A stretch of 64,000 bases of DNA, taken from contig CM055316.2 in NCBI GenBank assembly GCA_029255685.2, positions 74,229,237-74,293,236 on the forward strand, given 5' to 3'. Under the pieces are notes generated by a model. That model saw only the letters and a list, made by a program, of their open reading frames with translations, was not told where the DNA came from and ran no database searches. The position numbers were made by a program, and so were the translations under genes. This DNA comes from Silene conica. Lineage: Eukaryota > Streptophyta > Magnoliopsida > Caryophyllales > Caryophyllaceae. Positions 35,251 through 47,550 of the stretch are shown piece after piece (position 1 is the stretch's first letter; each line of letters opens with the position of its first letter).

Positions 35251-36039
35251 CTTAAATTAAGTGACTTGAAGTCCAAAAGAACAGGGCCTACTCTTTAAGT
35301 TTAGTTCAACTCTATAGCTTAAAGTTAGTATAATTTAACACTTTTAAGTTTAGTTCAGTTCAGCTCAGCTCATTTGAACTTATATATGTAAAGTTCAACT
35401 CCTAGTCTCCTATAAGTTCGATTCAGAAAACTTTAGTTCAATTCATACTTATTTTCCTACAACTTCAGCTTCTTTAAATTCAGTTCAACTCCAATAAGTT
35501 TAGTTCAGTTTCTACGAGTTTAGTTCAACTCAGCTCCTCTAAGTTTATTTCAGCAGATATAAGTTTAATTCAGCAAATTTAAATTCAAAAGAACAAGCTC
35601 TTTCCTAATTATAATTTAGTTCATCTTAAAAGATAATTTGAGCATTTAGTACTTGTAGTATCGTTAGTGTTATGAATAGTTTATTTATGAGCTTTATTAT
35701 TGTAAAATTTATGAGCTTTAATGTAAATTTATGAGGTTGTTCACATTAATCTATCATGTTAAAGATGTTTCATTCATTATGCTATTGTGAGATTATCGAA
35801 CTTGGGAATTTGTATTCTCTCTAATGATCTAGTTAAACTATTAATAAAATGACATATTTCACCTAACAAGTATTGGTATAATTGATAAAATACAAAATTT
35901 TCTCTAATAGTTAAAATGACATAGGGTTCACCTAACAAGTATTTGTATAATAGAACCACTCGAAAAATCTAATAGTTAAAATGCAGTTATGTAGTATAGA
36001 CCTTCTTTGGGAGTTGGACGAAATCAATATCTAGTCAAT

Positions 36040-36042
36040 TTA

Positions 36043-36075
<33 letters not shown>

Positions 36076-36110
36076 TATTAATAATAATAATAATAATAAT
36101 AATAAATATA
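36040..36110. repeat. (AAT)n microsatellite
   Basis: About 20 AAT units with one interruption, within the hAT-like element. Confidence 0.85.
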
Positions 36111-36836
36111 TTTTTAGAAAAAGAATGAGATTAATTAAGATTGGTTTTTTGCTAGTGAAAAGAATTTAGGTCGATTTTGCATTTTTAATGGGTTTAAATC
36201 TGAGAAAAAATAGATATGGATCGAATTTGGATCGGGTTAAAGGTGGATATGAATCGGTTTCGGGTCGGTGATGGATCTTAAGTGGATTAGATGGATCAGG
36301 TTGGTTATGGTTATGAAATGAATCGGCGTGGATTTGGTTTGGGTATTTTTTGGGTGGATTTGGATTCGGGTTCTAACTAATGGATATGGATATGGATTTT
36401 CAAACCATGGATTTGGATCGGTAAATTTCCCTCGGAACGGTTCGGTACTGAACAAATTGCCATCCCTAAGTGTATAGCTTATTTAAAACCCTTAAAAATA
36501 TACTTCCTTCTATTTAGCCTAATATAAAGTCCTCATATATATGAACGAAATTACTTTTTCCACAAATGAACTTTAATTTTTCACATACGTATTTTCATTG
36601 ACATTCCATTTCATACCCTTTTCTTAAAACTAGATAAAGCAAGTCTTATATACCTTCTAAAACCAAATCTAATTGGTCTGAAATCTTGAATAATGGATTC
36701 CCCAATGAGTGTAGCAACTTTGTAGTTTAGCAATTATTAATTCAGAGTATGATTTGTTGAGATTATCATGGTTTGTCAATTAGTGAAATTAATACATCAA
36801 CTTGTTTATCAATTATATCGATTAGGTTTATAATTG

Positions 36837-37216
36837 GCGGAGGCGTGGTGGTTGACTGGTGGACGGTGGATCTGGAATGTTGTAAAGTCTAATAGTGAAA
36901 ATTTGGGTGAAATTCTTACGAGACCTAGGTTCAAGCCTCTCAAGAGCAGAATCTTTTGGAGCATTTTTTAACCTAAGTACATGCTTTATATAGAGTTCGA
37001 GTTTGTCACTCTCAAGGTAACTTATCTGATATACGTCTTTTGGAGCATTCTTAACCTAAGTACATGCTTTATATAGATTTCGAGTTTGTCACCCTTAAGA
37101 TAACTTATCTGATATACGTGGTTTGCAAGCTATCACATATACCAGATGGTTTATCCGGTGCATACCGATGGTAACGATTGCGGGTTCCCTCGTCACCAAA
37201 AAAAAAAAAAGAAAAA
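36837..37216 (+). mobile_element. tRNA-derived SINE with internal 84-bp duplication
   Basis: A polymerase III A-box-like GTGGTTGACTGG (near 36848) and a B-box GGTTCAAGCC (36929-36938) form the head. A poly(A) tail is at 37198-37216. Both sides carry ATAATTG (36830-36836 and 37217-37223), a plausible target duplication. An 84-base body segment beginning TCTTTTGGAGCATT is repeated in tandem (36952 and 37036). The head is not a modern tRNA match that I can name. Confidence 0.75.
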
Positions 37217-37223
37217 ATAATTG

Positions 37224-38522
37224 AAATAAAGTCTAAAAAATATATAAAAAAGTAAAATTTGTAAGTCAAAAAGCATCCTCCGCCTTATGTTTAATTGTTT
37301 ATACTTTGACAACTTTCTTAAAGACCTACTTATTTTGTGTTTGCGAGTTCTAGGTGACTAGGTGTCCAAAATTTTTGTAACTATAAATATCAATTTCGTG
37401 CAAGTGATGAATTTTTCTTAGTGTCGTATTTAATAGTGTAACAAAAAAACCAACCCTCGTGCACTCACATGACTACCGAAATGCACAGTGCACACCTAAG
37501 ACACATCTTCTACCATTCTTTCTTAAACTTGTGACGGATTAATTATTATATAGTATATGGATAGTTAAGACAAAATCGATTACTACTCTTATTTTTGAGA
37601 CATTTTATTTTTGTCTTATCCACCTCACATGAATAATACTAAACCCGTTACAAACATACAACTGTTATGCGAGTTACAAATGAGAATTTATGTTCCTTAT
37701 GGTTCAAATACCCAACCATCACCCTAAGTCCTAACATATTTGCTAAAACACTTTTTTAGCTTTTCTTCGCAACACAATTTTTTATTTAAGACCAATATGA
37801 TCATTTATCTATATAAAGTAATATCTGCTCTTTTTGGACTTTAAACGGATATGTCTATTTTAAGACAGACCAACTAGTTTATAATAAATTAAAATCAATT
37901 TTAGGGTGCTTCTAAATTATTCTTTTATTATGTTGAGATCCTTTCGGACTGTTTGGATGGTGTTCTTCAAATTGCAGGTGTGGATTAGTTACATCATCAG
38001 GTTGCAGATCTTGTTGAAGACTTGAAGTCGTTGTTCTTCTGGTTTCATTGCTTAAGTATTAATTTTATTCCTAGGTCTCTTAATAGGATTGCGCATAACC
38101 AGGCTTATAAGGTTATGCGGGCGTAGACGCTTTCCTTTCGAGTTCTAAAAGAAATAAAAAGAAAATAAAAAAATATTCTTTTATTAAAAAAAGGTGAAAA
38201 TGGTAAAGTGGAAGATATAGATAAAGTAAGAAAAGGAATAGAATAAATAGAAGAGGTAGGATTTGATAATTGTGTATGACTAAATACAGACCCCCTTCCT
38301 TTCCCTTTCCTTATCATTTTCGTTTCCTTTCCTTTTCAAGTTCCAACCTTGGACTACACATCACTACTTCACAACGTGCGCTAAGATCTAGCCTACTTGT
38401 CCTTCTCCGCATCCTCCCCCTTTTGTCAAACCCCATCACATGCCTCCTCATTTCATTACTCCTTTTAGTAAACACCGTTATTTGACGGGTTTTAAATCCA
38501 GGTCATAATATTATATTTATTA
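37224..38522. other. AT-rich spacer
   Basis: A diverged CTTGTGACGGATT-type MITE fragment lies near 37527-37700. I see no gene. Short frames here are not supported. Confidence 0.5.
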
Positions 38523-38717
38523 CCCCTTTCGAGTCGTAGTGTTGACTCCTTTGTTTTTTACACAAAAAATAAGGAAATGCTTCTAAACCACACAAGTCAC
38601 TCTATCCCACACTGAATTGATTTTGGACCACAAAAAAGTTACTAAAAAGAAAAGAGAAATCATTACTAAACTCACATCAAAAGGAAAACAGGAACCAACA
38701 CTATAACTCGGAGGGAG
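38523..38717. mobile_element. Stowaway MITE (195 bp)
   Basis: The left end CCCCTTTCGAGTCGTAGTGT after TA and the right end CACTATAACTCGGAGGGAG before TA (38718-38719) form terminal inverted repeats. It is a relative of the copies at 19596 and 32114. Confidence 0.7.
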
Positions 38718-39508
38718 TATTTGTTATTTCAAAGTAGCTAAGTTAGTTGACGTATGTATTTTTTGAATCGTTGCAACTAAAGTCATGTTCTTTTTACATT
38801 TTAAGTCACTTTCTATAAGAAAAGTTCAACTCACCGATTCATTAAGAAAAATTCCGCTCATTTGTGTTCAGTTTATCTCTAAGTTGAGTTTAGAAAAATT
38901 AAGTTCCTATAGAAATGCGGGTCATAAGGACAATTCATTTAATACATTTTCAAATTACAATTATTCTAGACCGATATATAGTGTAGGTTTATTTACCGCT
39001 GTAAAAAAAAAGAAAAGAATTGTATTATTCTAAACCGTCTTTTACCTGAGAACTCTCATAACATCCTTCTTTTCATGTATATATTAATCGGCTGTAAAAG
39101 TCGCAAGTTAAAGACGTTCTTAGACAAGAAATGGTGTTCAAATTAATACGACTTGGATACGCGTAGCCGATCCAATTGATATCAAATCTGAAAGAATTTC
39201 GGAGCGTAAACTGGAAAAACGACACACGGGACATCGGTTGCAAACGATTAATTCGTATGAATCTTGCAGAAACCAGTTCTTTTGAAACTACATTTACAAT
39301 GCACTCCTAATTCTGCTTAATCTTCTTCTACTACTGAAAAACGAAAAGTCCTGGATATAAATGTGTACTAATTTCTAGTTCTCTTCATCATCAAGTATTT
39401 TTCCCACACAAGAATTTTAATTTATCAAGGAATACTTTTCTATATATATCTACCTGTTAATCCTGTATATAAGAGAAGAATAGGAGCTTCTGAATTGTCA
39501 TCATTCAT
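38718..39508. other. Spacer and probable 3' UTR of the ethylene receptor
   Basis: A stretch near 38770-38930 resembles the GTTCAACT/AAGTT family also seen next to the Tourist-like element. The last 150 bases are probably receptor 3' UTR. No gene. Confidence 0.45.
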
Positions 39509-42253
39509 TCACCTGTTCGCCGGAAGAATTCTACGAAGTTCATTCCCGAGATCCTTCAAAACAACTGGTTTTCTGATAACCCCATCTATTCCGATTTCCT
39601 TGAACTTCTCCCAAAATTCTTCATCGTCGCTTGACGTTAAAGCAATGATCAGAGGCCAGCTCCGGCTTCTACTCCGGAGCTTACGAATACGGGTTGGAAT
39701 TTCGAGCTCCTTCACCTGTGTCATGTGGAGTTCTAAGATGACAAATTGGTAGGACGAGGATCCAGGCCCAAGTGCAGTGAGACAGTCGAGTACAGATGGG
39801 ATGGGAGTAACAACACAACCAAGCTTTTCAAGGAGTTTTTTGGTCACTGCTCTATTCATGTCGTCATCATCGGCTAATAATACACTAAGGCCTTTGAAAG
39901 CCGAGTTTGAGAGGTCCGATGATTCGCCTGATTCAGAGATCGCTATTCCAATAGATGGTCGAAGTTGGAAACGGAGGACCAATGCCATGCTTTGAGGGAA
40001 ACCTTGTGGGTTTGGTACTACCCAAATGTTTCCTTGCATCAACTGTAACATGTAAAATCAGTAAAAATTTGAACACATAAAAATTACTCCTTTTCTTTGC
40101 ACAACGAACAAAGTTTTCCCCTCAACGATTTGCACGTTATCTGTTATGGACTTATGGGTGACAGTTAGACTCGATCTGAATTTTTCTATAATGGTTCATT
40201 CAGAAATAAGAGATAAGACAACAGATAGAATTCTCGACGTGGCAAAATTGACTGAGCCCATTCTCGGAGGATGAATCCGAAAATGACAAATTGACCCTTA
40301 CCTCTCGCTGACGCTTTTGACAGGTCTAGTCTAGGTGCATTAGTGCATTACATCTGACCTTTCATCGCTATACAGAAAGGCAAGTTAACAGCTTCTGCGA
40401 GTAGTCTATTTCTAATCTTTGCCAGTCGTTCACTCATGTGCATACTTAAAAATTAGAAATAAATGCAGGGTTTAGTGATCACTTAGAAGAGGTAGTTAGC
40501 TAACCTGAACCAACTTCTGGCAGACAGTGAAGCTGAGATCGCGGTCCACAATCTCACCATTGCATCTCTGACCACTGCGGTTTTTCAGCATGACAGAATT
40601 GTCAGGGAAGACAGTTTCACTGGTGATCTCAACCTCAAATCGGACGTAAACATAACCATCAGAAGAGCCTGATCTCCATGTTGCCCATCTTTGATCATTC
40701 CTCCCCTGACTACCATGTTGAGAGGAAACCCGAAAAATCAATGATCCCCCGCCATTGTTGTTCTCCACCAAATTACCTACCATATGCAAGATTACCTGAA
40801 ATACTCTCTTCTCATCCCCCACCACATTATCTGGGAGAGATCTATCGACTTCAATGTTAAAACCAAAACCTTTTAGGGCACACAAGCACTTGGCAAAACA
40901 GCCAGCTTCAGTTACTAAAGCTCGAAGTCCAAATGATCCTATCTCTGACGGAAATCGCCCACTCTCTTTCGGTAAATCATCCATAACGTCATCTATCAGA
41001 AGCGAGAGGACATTGCCCGATTTCATCATGGTATCAACAATGAGTTTCTGCTCACTGCTTAAATTCTCTTCGTTTAACACTGACAGCAATCCCAAAATTG
41101 AGTGCATAGGCTTTCTCATCCCGTGACTCATAACTCTTTGAAATGAGTTCCTGGCTTGACTTGCCATCATTGCGTTTCTTTGTGCTTGCTGCAATGCACG
41201 ATTCTGCTCGGACAGTTTCTCTCTCATGAGTTGAGATTCCTCAAGTATAGCAGCATGAGAGATAGCCACAGCCACTTGATCTGCAACAACCTTAATAATC
41301 TCAAGTTCCTGGTTTGACCACGATCTTGCTTGCCCACTAGGCAGAACCAAAACTAGTAAAGCATAACAAGTCTGGATTAATACAGGGGTACCACAATTAA
41401 AATTTGACACTTTAAGCATCGGCATTCTTATTGCCGCCACAGTTCCGTGGTCTTCTGATCCACCACTGCTAGCATGGCCAAGGGCTGAATCTATCCCGAG
41501 TAATTGTACCTCATTACTCTCCTTAATCCTTTTAACATCGGGATTAGCATATGGAATCCTACGATTGCTGAAATTTGGAAAATTACGCCCTTTCAACTCG
41601 TGGGTTAAAATTACTTCAGTCCTATTCTCATTAGGCATCCAAACAGCGCAGTTTTGCAAATCCAATGTCTTTGAAAGCTCAACCATTGTAGAGTGCAAAA
41701 TTGTATGCCGGTCCAACGACTTCCTAATCACTCGAGTAAGCATCCTAACATGCAATCCTGCTTCACGTTGTTTCTTGATAATCCCAACCTCCCTTCCTAA
41801 ATCCCAATTCTTCTTCGTCAACATCAACTCCCTCACCTTCACCTTGAGAAGAAAGGGGATTAGGGTTATGAGAGCAAGAGCCGTAGCACAAGACACCAAA
41901 GCAGTCAAGAACTTAAATGTGGTCAGCGCAACGGCTAATTGAAACCCATGTGGCCCATAAGTCCAACCATTAAGCAAATGTGTCATGCCACAAAGTACAA
42001 TGAAGGCAATGAACAGAAAGAGGACCCATATATACGGAAGATTGGAGCAACTAATAAAGTATAGCAACTCAATTGGGATCGAAAAATATGCGATTGCAAT
42101 CAAGAAATCACTCAGTCTTTGGCAATATAAAATACTCTCAATACTCCAATACCCATCATCCTCACAATTACATCTCGGGCCATTTTCTAGGGCTGAAACC
42201 GATACAATAAAAAGAGCACAGACCATCAATCCAAAACCTACTGCCCTCTTCAT
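39509..42253 (-). CDS. ETR2: Ethylene receptor, subfamily II (ETR2-like)
   Basis: This ER-membrane ethylene receptor represses ethylene signalling by keeping CTR1 active until the hormone binds. Two exons, 42253-40505 and 40042-39509, join in frame to 760 residues (Arabidopsis ETR2 has 773). In order: a signal-peptide-like hydrophobic start (1-20, a subfamily II trait), C28 and C30 for the disulfide dimer, three transmembrane helices (about 46-132) with copper ligands C88 and H92 in LCGMTHLL, a GAF domain (about 180-335), a coiled coil, a degenerate kinase region, and a receiver domain (636-755). H376 is retained in MSHGMRKPMH, as in EIN4; Arabidopsis ETR2 as I recall it has Glu there. No canonical N or G boxes are visible. 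The receiver keeps DDDD (641-644) and K741, but the phospho-acceptor position in FVILELHM is E687, not Asp. The DHRWAAWRS-like and LPDNVVGDE stretches favour ETR2 over EIN4. Confidence 0.93.
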
Positions 42254-42382
42254 TGTATTTTAAACAATCAACTCTACACAATTAGTTCAATCAAATTATG
42301 AATGCATTAATCATCATTGATCATCCTCCATGGGAATACAACAACCATTTGCATGCTCCTTCCTCCATTAAAAGAATACACC

Positions 42383-42826
42383 CTGCATTCAACAATCAAT
42401 TCCCAAATAAATCCAAACCCAATTAAATTTTTACATTGCAATAAAAAAATTTACAAATATACACAGTGGTGGAGCGAAGGGGATAGCAGGGGTGCTTGTG
42501 CTCGTGCTCGGTCCGCTGGAAAATGAAAAACCCGAAATTTTTAGTTAAAATTTTGAACTTTGTCCAAGTTAATCTTATGACATTACTCGTTCACCCCGCT
42601 AACAGCAAATTCCGGCTCCGCCACTGTATATACATCTATGGTACATCTAAGATTAATGTTAATGCAATAATCCCAAATTAGCAAATTCAAATTAAATTAT
42701 TTACTCTAAAATGCATTAAAAATCAAGACTTTCTTCCTAATTTCACATAATTTCACAAGTATTACTAACTAACCAACTCAAATAATACAATTAAAATGAA
42801 ATTCAGAAATTATTGAAAGAACTAAC
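42383..42826 (-). other. Possible 5' UTR intron of the ethylene receptor
   Basis: On the minus strand CAAG is followed by GTTAGT at 42826, and TGAATGCAG ends at 42383, 130 bases before the ATG. This would make a 444-base leader intron. It is a signal-based guess only. Confidence 0.35.
42464..42626. mobile_element. hAT-type MITE in the receptor leader (163 bp)
   Basis: The inverted ends are CAGTGGTGGAGCG and GGCTCCGCCACTG. The flanks AATATACA (42456-42463) and TATATACA (42627-42634) match at 7 of 8 positions, as expected for an old hAT insertion. It lies upstream of the receptor ATG, inside the possible leader intron. Confidence 0.65.
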
Positions 42827-44131
42827 CTTGGTTTATGAGAAAACCCAAATTCTAATCTTATTAAAACAACCCATCACCATCAACATCATCAAAATTAGAT
42901 CTTTCACTCAATTTCTTCTAATACAAATCCTGCTCACTGCACATTTACTCTTTATAAATATCAAAACACATGCAAAAAATGTACATAATAAAATTGAAAA
43001 AATATATAAAAAATAAAATACCCACAAAAATCTTCAATCACCCATTTATTTCAAATATAATATTCAATAAAAAATCAATATACATATCCCAATTGGACAG
43101 TCAGTATTTTTATTAGTATTATTATATAGTCTTACATTAATAGAACAAGAGAGTGAACCGGGAACCGTGGACTGCTGCATGAAGAACCGGGCGGTTTAGA
43201 GTAAAGAGTTGATGAAAACGAAGGTAGTAGTAGTAATAGTATAGATATGAACAAAAAAAATGGAGTACATAGAAAATAAAAAAGGGAATGATGTTTTTAT
43301 TTAAATGAAGGAGAAATGAGGGATAGATAGAAAAAATGGAGGAAAGGTGGGACCAATTAGTAAATTAGATGAAGAGAATTTAGTCACTTTTTGAATTTAA
43401 AACGTATTTGACAGATTTGGTATGCTATTAAAATCTCACCCTCCCTCATAACAATGCTATTACTCCACTACCTAGTATTGGGTCGATATTTTAGTTAAGA
43501 TATTAGAAAATTTGAGTATTAATTAAATTAACATAATTTATTTTTATTTTGAAATAAATGATAGAAAATTTGTATATATAATTTAAATGAGAGAATATTA
43601 TATTTTCCTTCTAATATATAGTGTTGGTTCCTTTTTCCTTCTCGATGCGTTATTAACTTTTTTGTGGTATAAAATCAATTTGACGTGGGCTAATGTATTT
43701 TGTGCGGTCTAAAATCATTTCCTTATTTTTTTGTGCAAAAACAAAGGAACCAACACTACGAATCGGTATAATATACGGAATTTTTTATTAGCCTTATATA
43801 TGAAGTTAAACTATCATTGATGTTAAAGAATTAATTAGGAGATAAATATTATTTAGTAGTAATAAATATAAATATTCAACATTAATTAATTAGGAAAAAA
43901 TATTGACTAGTACAATATCAACTACGCGGGAAATTTAAGCGAAATTTTGTGGAGATGGGTTAATCGTTTAGTGTATAGTAGGAGATTACAATTACTTGTT
44001 TTTTTTTAACTATTTTTATACAACGGTAAAGAGTTTGATTTAGTAAAACTTACCGAAAAAGTAAGATAAAACTAGAAAAGTTGAAAAGTTAGTTGAAAAA
44101 TAAAAGCGAATAGGTAACTGTTTATATATAA
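42827..44131. other. Promoter region of the ethylene receptor and AT-rich spacer
   Basis: The receptor promoter should lie in about 42830-43400. At 43618-43768 inverted GTGTTGGTTCC and GGAACCAACAC mark a degenerate member of the Stowaway family seen at 38523. No gene. Confidence 0.45.
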
Positions 44132-46014
44132 CTAGCTATAATACTCGTGAAATTCACGGAATTAGATATATTGTCACGTTGATGATATTATATAAGCTCG
44201 GATTTGTTGCCGTAATGGGCCCTGATCATAAAAAGTACTCCTAAGAAAAAATTTATTAATTAAATAACTATATTGTCATAATATATAATCAAAATATATT
44301 TTTCACAATTTACTAAACTTTTGTCACGGATTATTAGTATTTTGTCACGAATATTGTTACGTTTATTATTCTTTTGTCACAATTATTGTTTTTTTTTATG
44401 TAATTAATTCAACCAAAAGTAAATTTGTCAAAATAAAAATTTTTAAACTTTTATTTATGAATTATAATTCAAATTTAATTGAACGATTAACATTGTTTTG
44501 AAAAAAGTATGGTGAGAATTTTAATTTGTGTTTAATACTATTAATTATATTAATCTTTCTTTTAAGTCTAATTCTTTTTAATGTTTTTTAACCTTGTGTT
44601 TTAATTTGTGTGTAATATTATGATGTTTTTAGTATTTTTTTAATAATAATCATAATATGACATGTTCTAATAATCTTAATAGCTGAATTGTTAAAGAGAA
44701 TGTTGGTCTTACTTTTTAAAATGTGAATCAGTCCGCACAATTTTGAACGGGTATATTTTAAGAATATTGATATGATGATTAATACTTAAAACACGGTCTA
44801 AATATGGTCTAAATATTAACCAAAATACATGCATATTTTATAGTTTGTTTCATTAATAATGATAATAAGTTAAAACACTTGCAAAAATTATATTAGTTGA
44901 AACTTACACATGTTTTTAAATCCGTGAAAAAAAATGTATGAATTCAATATCAAACCATCGTATATAGCATATTAAATCCAATGTGGAAAAAAAAAATTCC
45001 AAAAATATAAATATCGCTATAAAATAAAAACAATTATCAAAATTTAAAAAGTTTACAATAACATTCAATAAATATAATTATAAAATTAACTAAAACGGTC
45101 TAAATATGATACCAAATATTAGTAAATTTCATGATAAACTACATTAGTGGTTATACTTTCCCCTATTCAAAATAACCTTTCCTATTTCATTTTCCGTCTA
45201 TTCACGATATCTTCCCTATTTCTCTTTCTGGCAAAGTTTTATTCTAATTTTAATAACCTAACCCCACAATAATACCCCATAATACTCATATTTATCCTTA
45301 ATTTAATCACTTCATTTCACAACAATACCCCACAATACCTTCTGTCTCTCCAACCATATAACCCCACTACAATAATTTTGCCTTATTTAATTCATTTTCT
45401 TATTTTTTTGTACCTCCCTTAATAAGGAAGGTTATAATGAATACGAGGGAGTATTTAATATCAACAATGATTTAATACACAAAAAAATTATATTGATTGA
45501 ATATATTCATGACGTACTTAAAAACTTGTTTTTTTTTTTTTGTAAAAAACTGAAATTCTAATATTTTGCATTTACAATTAATTTATACGGAGTAGTTTCA
45601 TCTAGTATTTAGTATTTAAATTTTTTGGTAAATTGATTGTCTCTTATCTAATAATTGAAGTCAAAACTGCGATTTTTGTAACAACATTGAATTTTATCAA
45701 TTGGTGTAATTTTTTGTAATTTAGTGTTATTGTTATTGTAATTTATTATTTTAGTTTAAAATTTAGAGGGAATTTTAATCAATTGTTGTAATTTATTGCG
45801 AATTATTATTCGCTTTAAATTATTCATTAATATTTACGTACAAAACATAGACGTAAATATTTACGTATAAAACATAAATATAGAGTTTTTTAGTAATTAA
45901 TTCCATATTATTTGTCGTGAGTTCCACTTTTTTTGTGAAAGGAAAAATAAAAAAAATTGTATATGATGACGTGGATACATGAGAATGCCTTAAATGTTCT
46001 TCTATTTATATAGA
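44132..46014 (-). mobile_element. Non-autonomous Helitron
   Basis: On the minus strand it starts with TCTATATAAATAGAAGAAC at 46014, directly after A. It ends with CTAG at 44132, directly before T, with a hairpin (CGTGAA/TTCACG, 44146-44158) about ten bases inside. A|TC...CTAG|T plus a subterminal hairpin are the Helitron hallmarks. No Rep-helicase frame is present, so it is non-autonomous. A Stowaway MITE sits inside it. Confidence 0.75.
45156..45451. mobile_element. Stowaway MITE (296 bp) inside the Helitron
   Basis: The left end CTTTCCCCTATTCAAAATAA and the right end TTATAATGAATACGAGGGAG are inverted repeats with TA on both sides (45154-45155 and 45452-45453). It must be younger than the Helitron. 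Confidence 0.7.
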
Positions 46015-47550
46015 TAAGATTTTTTAATAAACTAGCTAAATAAATATTATGACCCTTTTCTATAAACAACGAATTAATATTGGTAGAAGCAAACAAACAA
46101 TTACTCAAATATGCTAAAAGTTTCAAATATGTTGATATTAATTACTCAAATATGCTAGAAGCTTCAAATATGTTGAGTCGTTTACCAAACAACTCCATAT
46201 CTATGTACAATGACATACATGACAGATACGTCTATCCGAGGACACGATAGGTATTTAATGCTATAAAATAAAATAAAATAAAATAAAATAATTTTACTCT
46301 TTCACATACGAATTTTAGTCTTTCATATATATTTTTTCATTAACTTTCCATAAGATGCCCGTTTCCCTAAACCTAACAAATTACTCTTGTATTTACCTTT
46401 TTCCCTAAATCAAATCTAATTGCTCTAAAAACACGAATAATAGATCTTAAATTTCCAACAATGTAGTAATTTTTAATTATTTATCAATCATCGATTAGGG
46501 TTAATAGACCGGTGATGGTGTGTCAATTCAAGAGGGGTGATTAATTCTTCTGCCGCTCATACTAACCACTAACAAGAATGATAGATAATTGTTTTTTGAT
46601 GATAAAAAACAGTAGTATGATGATTGATTTCTAATTATTACATTATGAGTTGCCGTATACTTACCTCGTATTATCGTTTTAATTAATTACTTAATTAGTA
46701 TACTCGCGCAGTTCAATCGATGCACTTCAACGTCACAGTGATGCAAGTTTGCAACACCGTGGACTAAGGACAACCACTACCAATGATGTCGGAGCATGAT
46801 TAAATTGAAGTAACGTCGGACGGAGCACGAGTTGACCGGAGTAAGGTCAAACGAAGTGAGTTGTTGAAGGGATGTGAAGGTAAGGGAGATGCAAAAAATT
46901 AATTGGGTAAAGGAGGACAAATATGATAAGGGTAAAACTGTAAAAAAACGTATGTAAAAGAGTAATTCGTATGTAAAAAAAGCACGTTAGATTATAATTT
47001 ATCTGTCCTGCCAAACAAAGCCAAAATAGTCTTATAATGTGCTAAAATGTAATGGTAGTGAAGTATAAGACGAGAACTAAAAGAGTAAAAAATGACTGAT
47101 TTCCTATTTTTTCGATGAAAACTGAAAAGCATGAAAAAAATAGTGCAACGGGGCCATTATATTCAAGCAATAAATTAAGATAATACTGAATATTTTATTT
47201 TATAAATAGTGATTTTTATTTATTTGTTAATGAATCAATTTATCGGAGAACATTTTTTGTGAAAATATTATCAATAACACAAATTAAGTTTATAAATGGC
47301 CCGAATCAGAATGGTAGATCCCGCAGAATCAAATCGGTCAAATCTCGACTAAAGATCGGTGAAAGCTGATTGCCTGATTCTGAGCAGATTTGGAGTAGAG
47401 CTTGTCCAAACCCGTGTCAATTCCGAGCTTAATGGAACTCGGATTGGAGGCTTATTTAGGCTCCTTTAATTTTTTTTTAATGATTCAATTTTATTATTTT
47501 GCAACTATTTTTGTACTTATTGAAATGTTATTTTTGTATTTATAATTATA
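46015..47550. other. AT-rich spacer with short repeats
   Basis: ATATGCTA-GAAGCTTCAAATATGTTGA appears twice near 46090-46180 and an (AAATA)n tract lies near 46261-46290. I see no gene. Confidence 0.5.

Larger units (their letters stand above)
34312..35288. mobile_element. Tourist/PIF-Harbinger-like element filled with a minisatellite (977 bp)
   Basis: The inverted ends are GGCCCTGTTCTTTTGGACT and AGTCCAAAAGAACAGGGCC, nearly perfect. The left flank is TTA and the right TAC, one mismatch from a Harbinger TTA duplication. GGCC-TGTT starts are typical of Tourist MITEs. Both arms are built from tandem CTGAACTGAACTTATAGG units. Confidence 0.65.
33966..36468. mobile_element. hAT-like non-autonomous element with GGATCGG-rich ends (2.5 kb)
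   Basis: The ends TAGGGATGACAATGG and AAATTGCCATCCCTA are inverted and resemble Ac-type hAT termini (YAGGGATG). Flanks share AGTGTAT but not as an exact 8-bp duplication. The subterminal 200 bases on each side are crowded with GATCCATATCC/GGATATGGAT strings. The interior carries a separate inserted element (34312-35288). No transposase frame was found. Confidence 0.6.

Noticed and set aside
34312-35288. CRISPR-like array of short repeats
   Set aside because: Direct CTGAACTGAACTTATAGG units are adjacent with no unique spacers, in a plant nuclear context; it is a minisatellite.
40496-42253. 585-codon frame taken as a whole gene
   Set aside because: Its last codons read into the intron. The receiver-coding exon at 40042-39509 follows in frame after a GT-AG intron.
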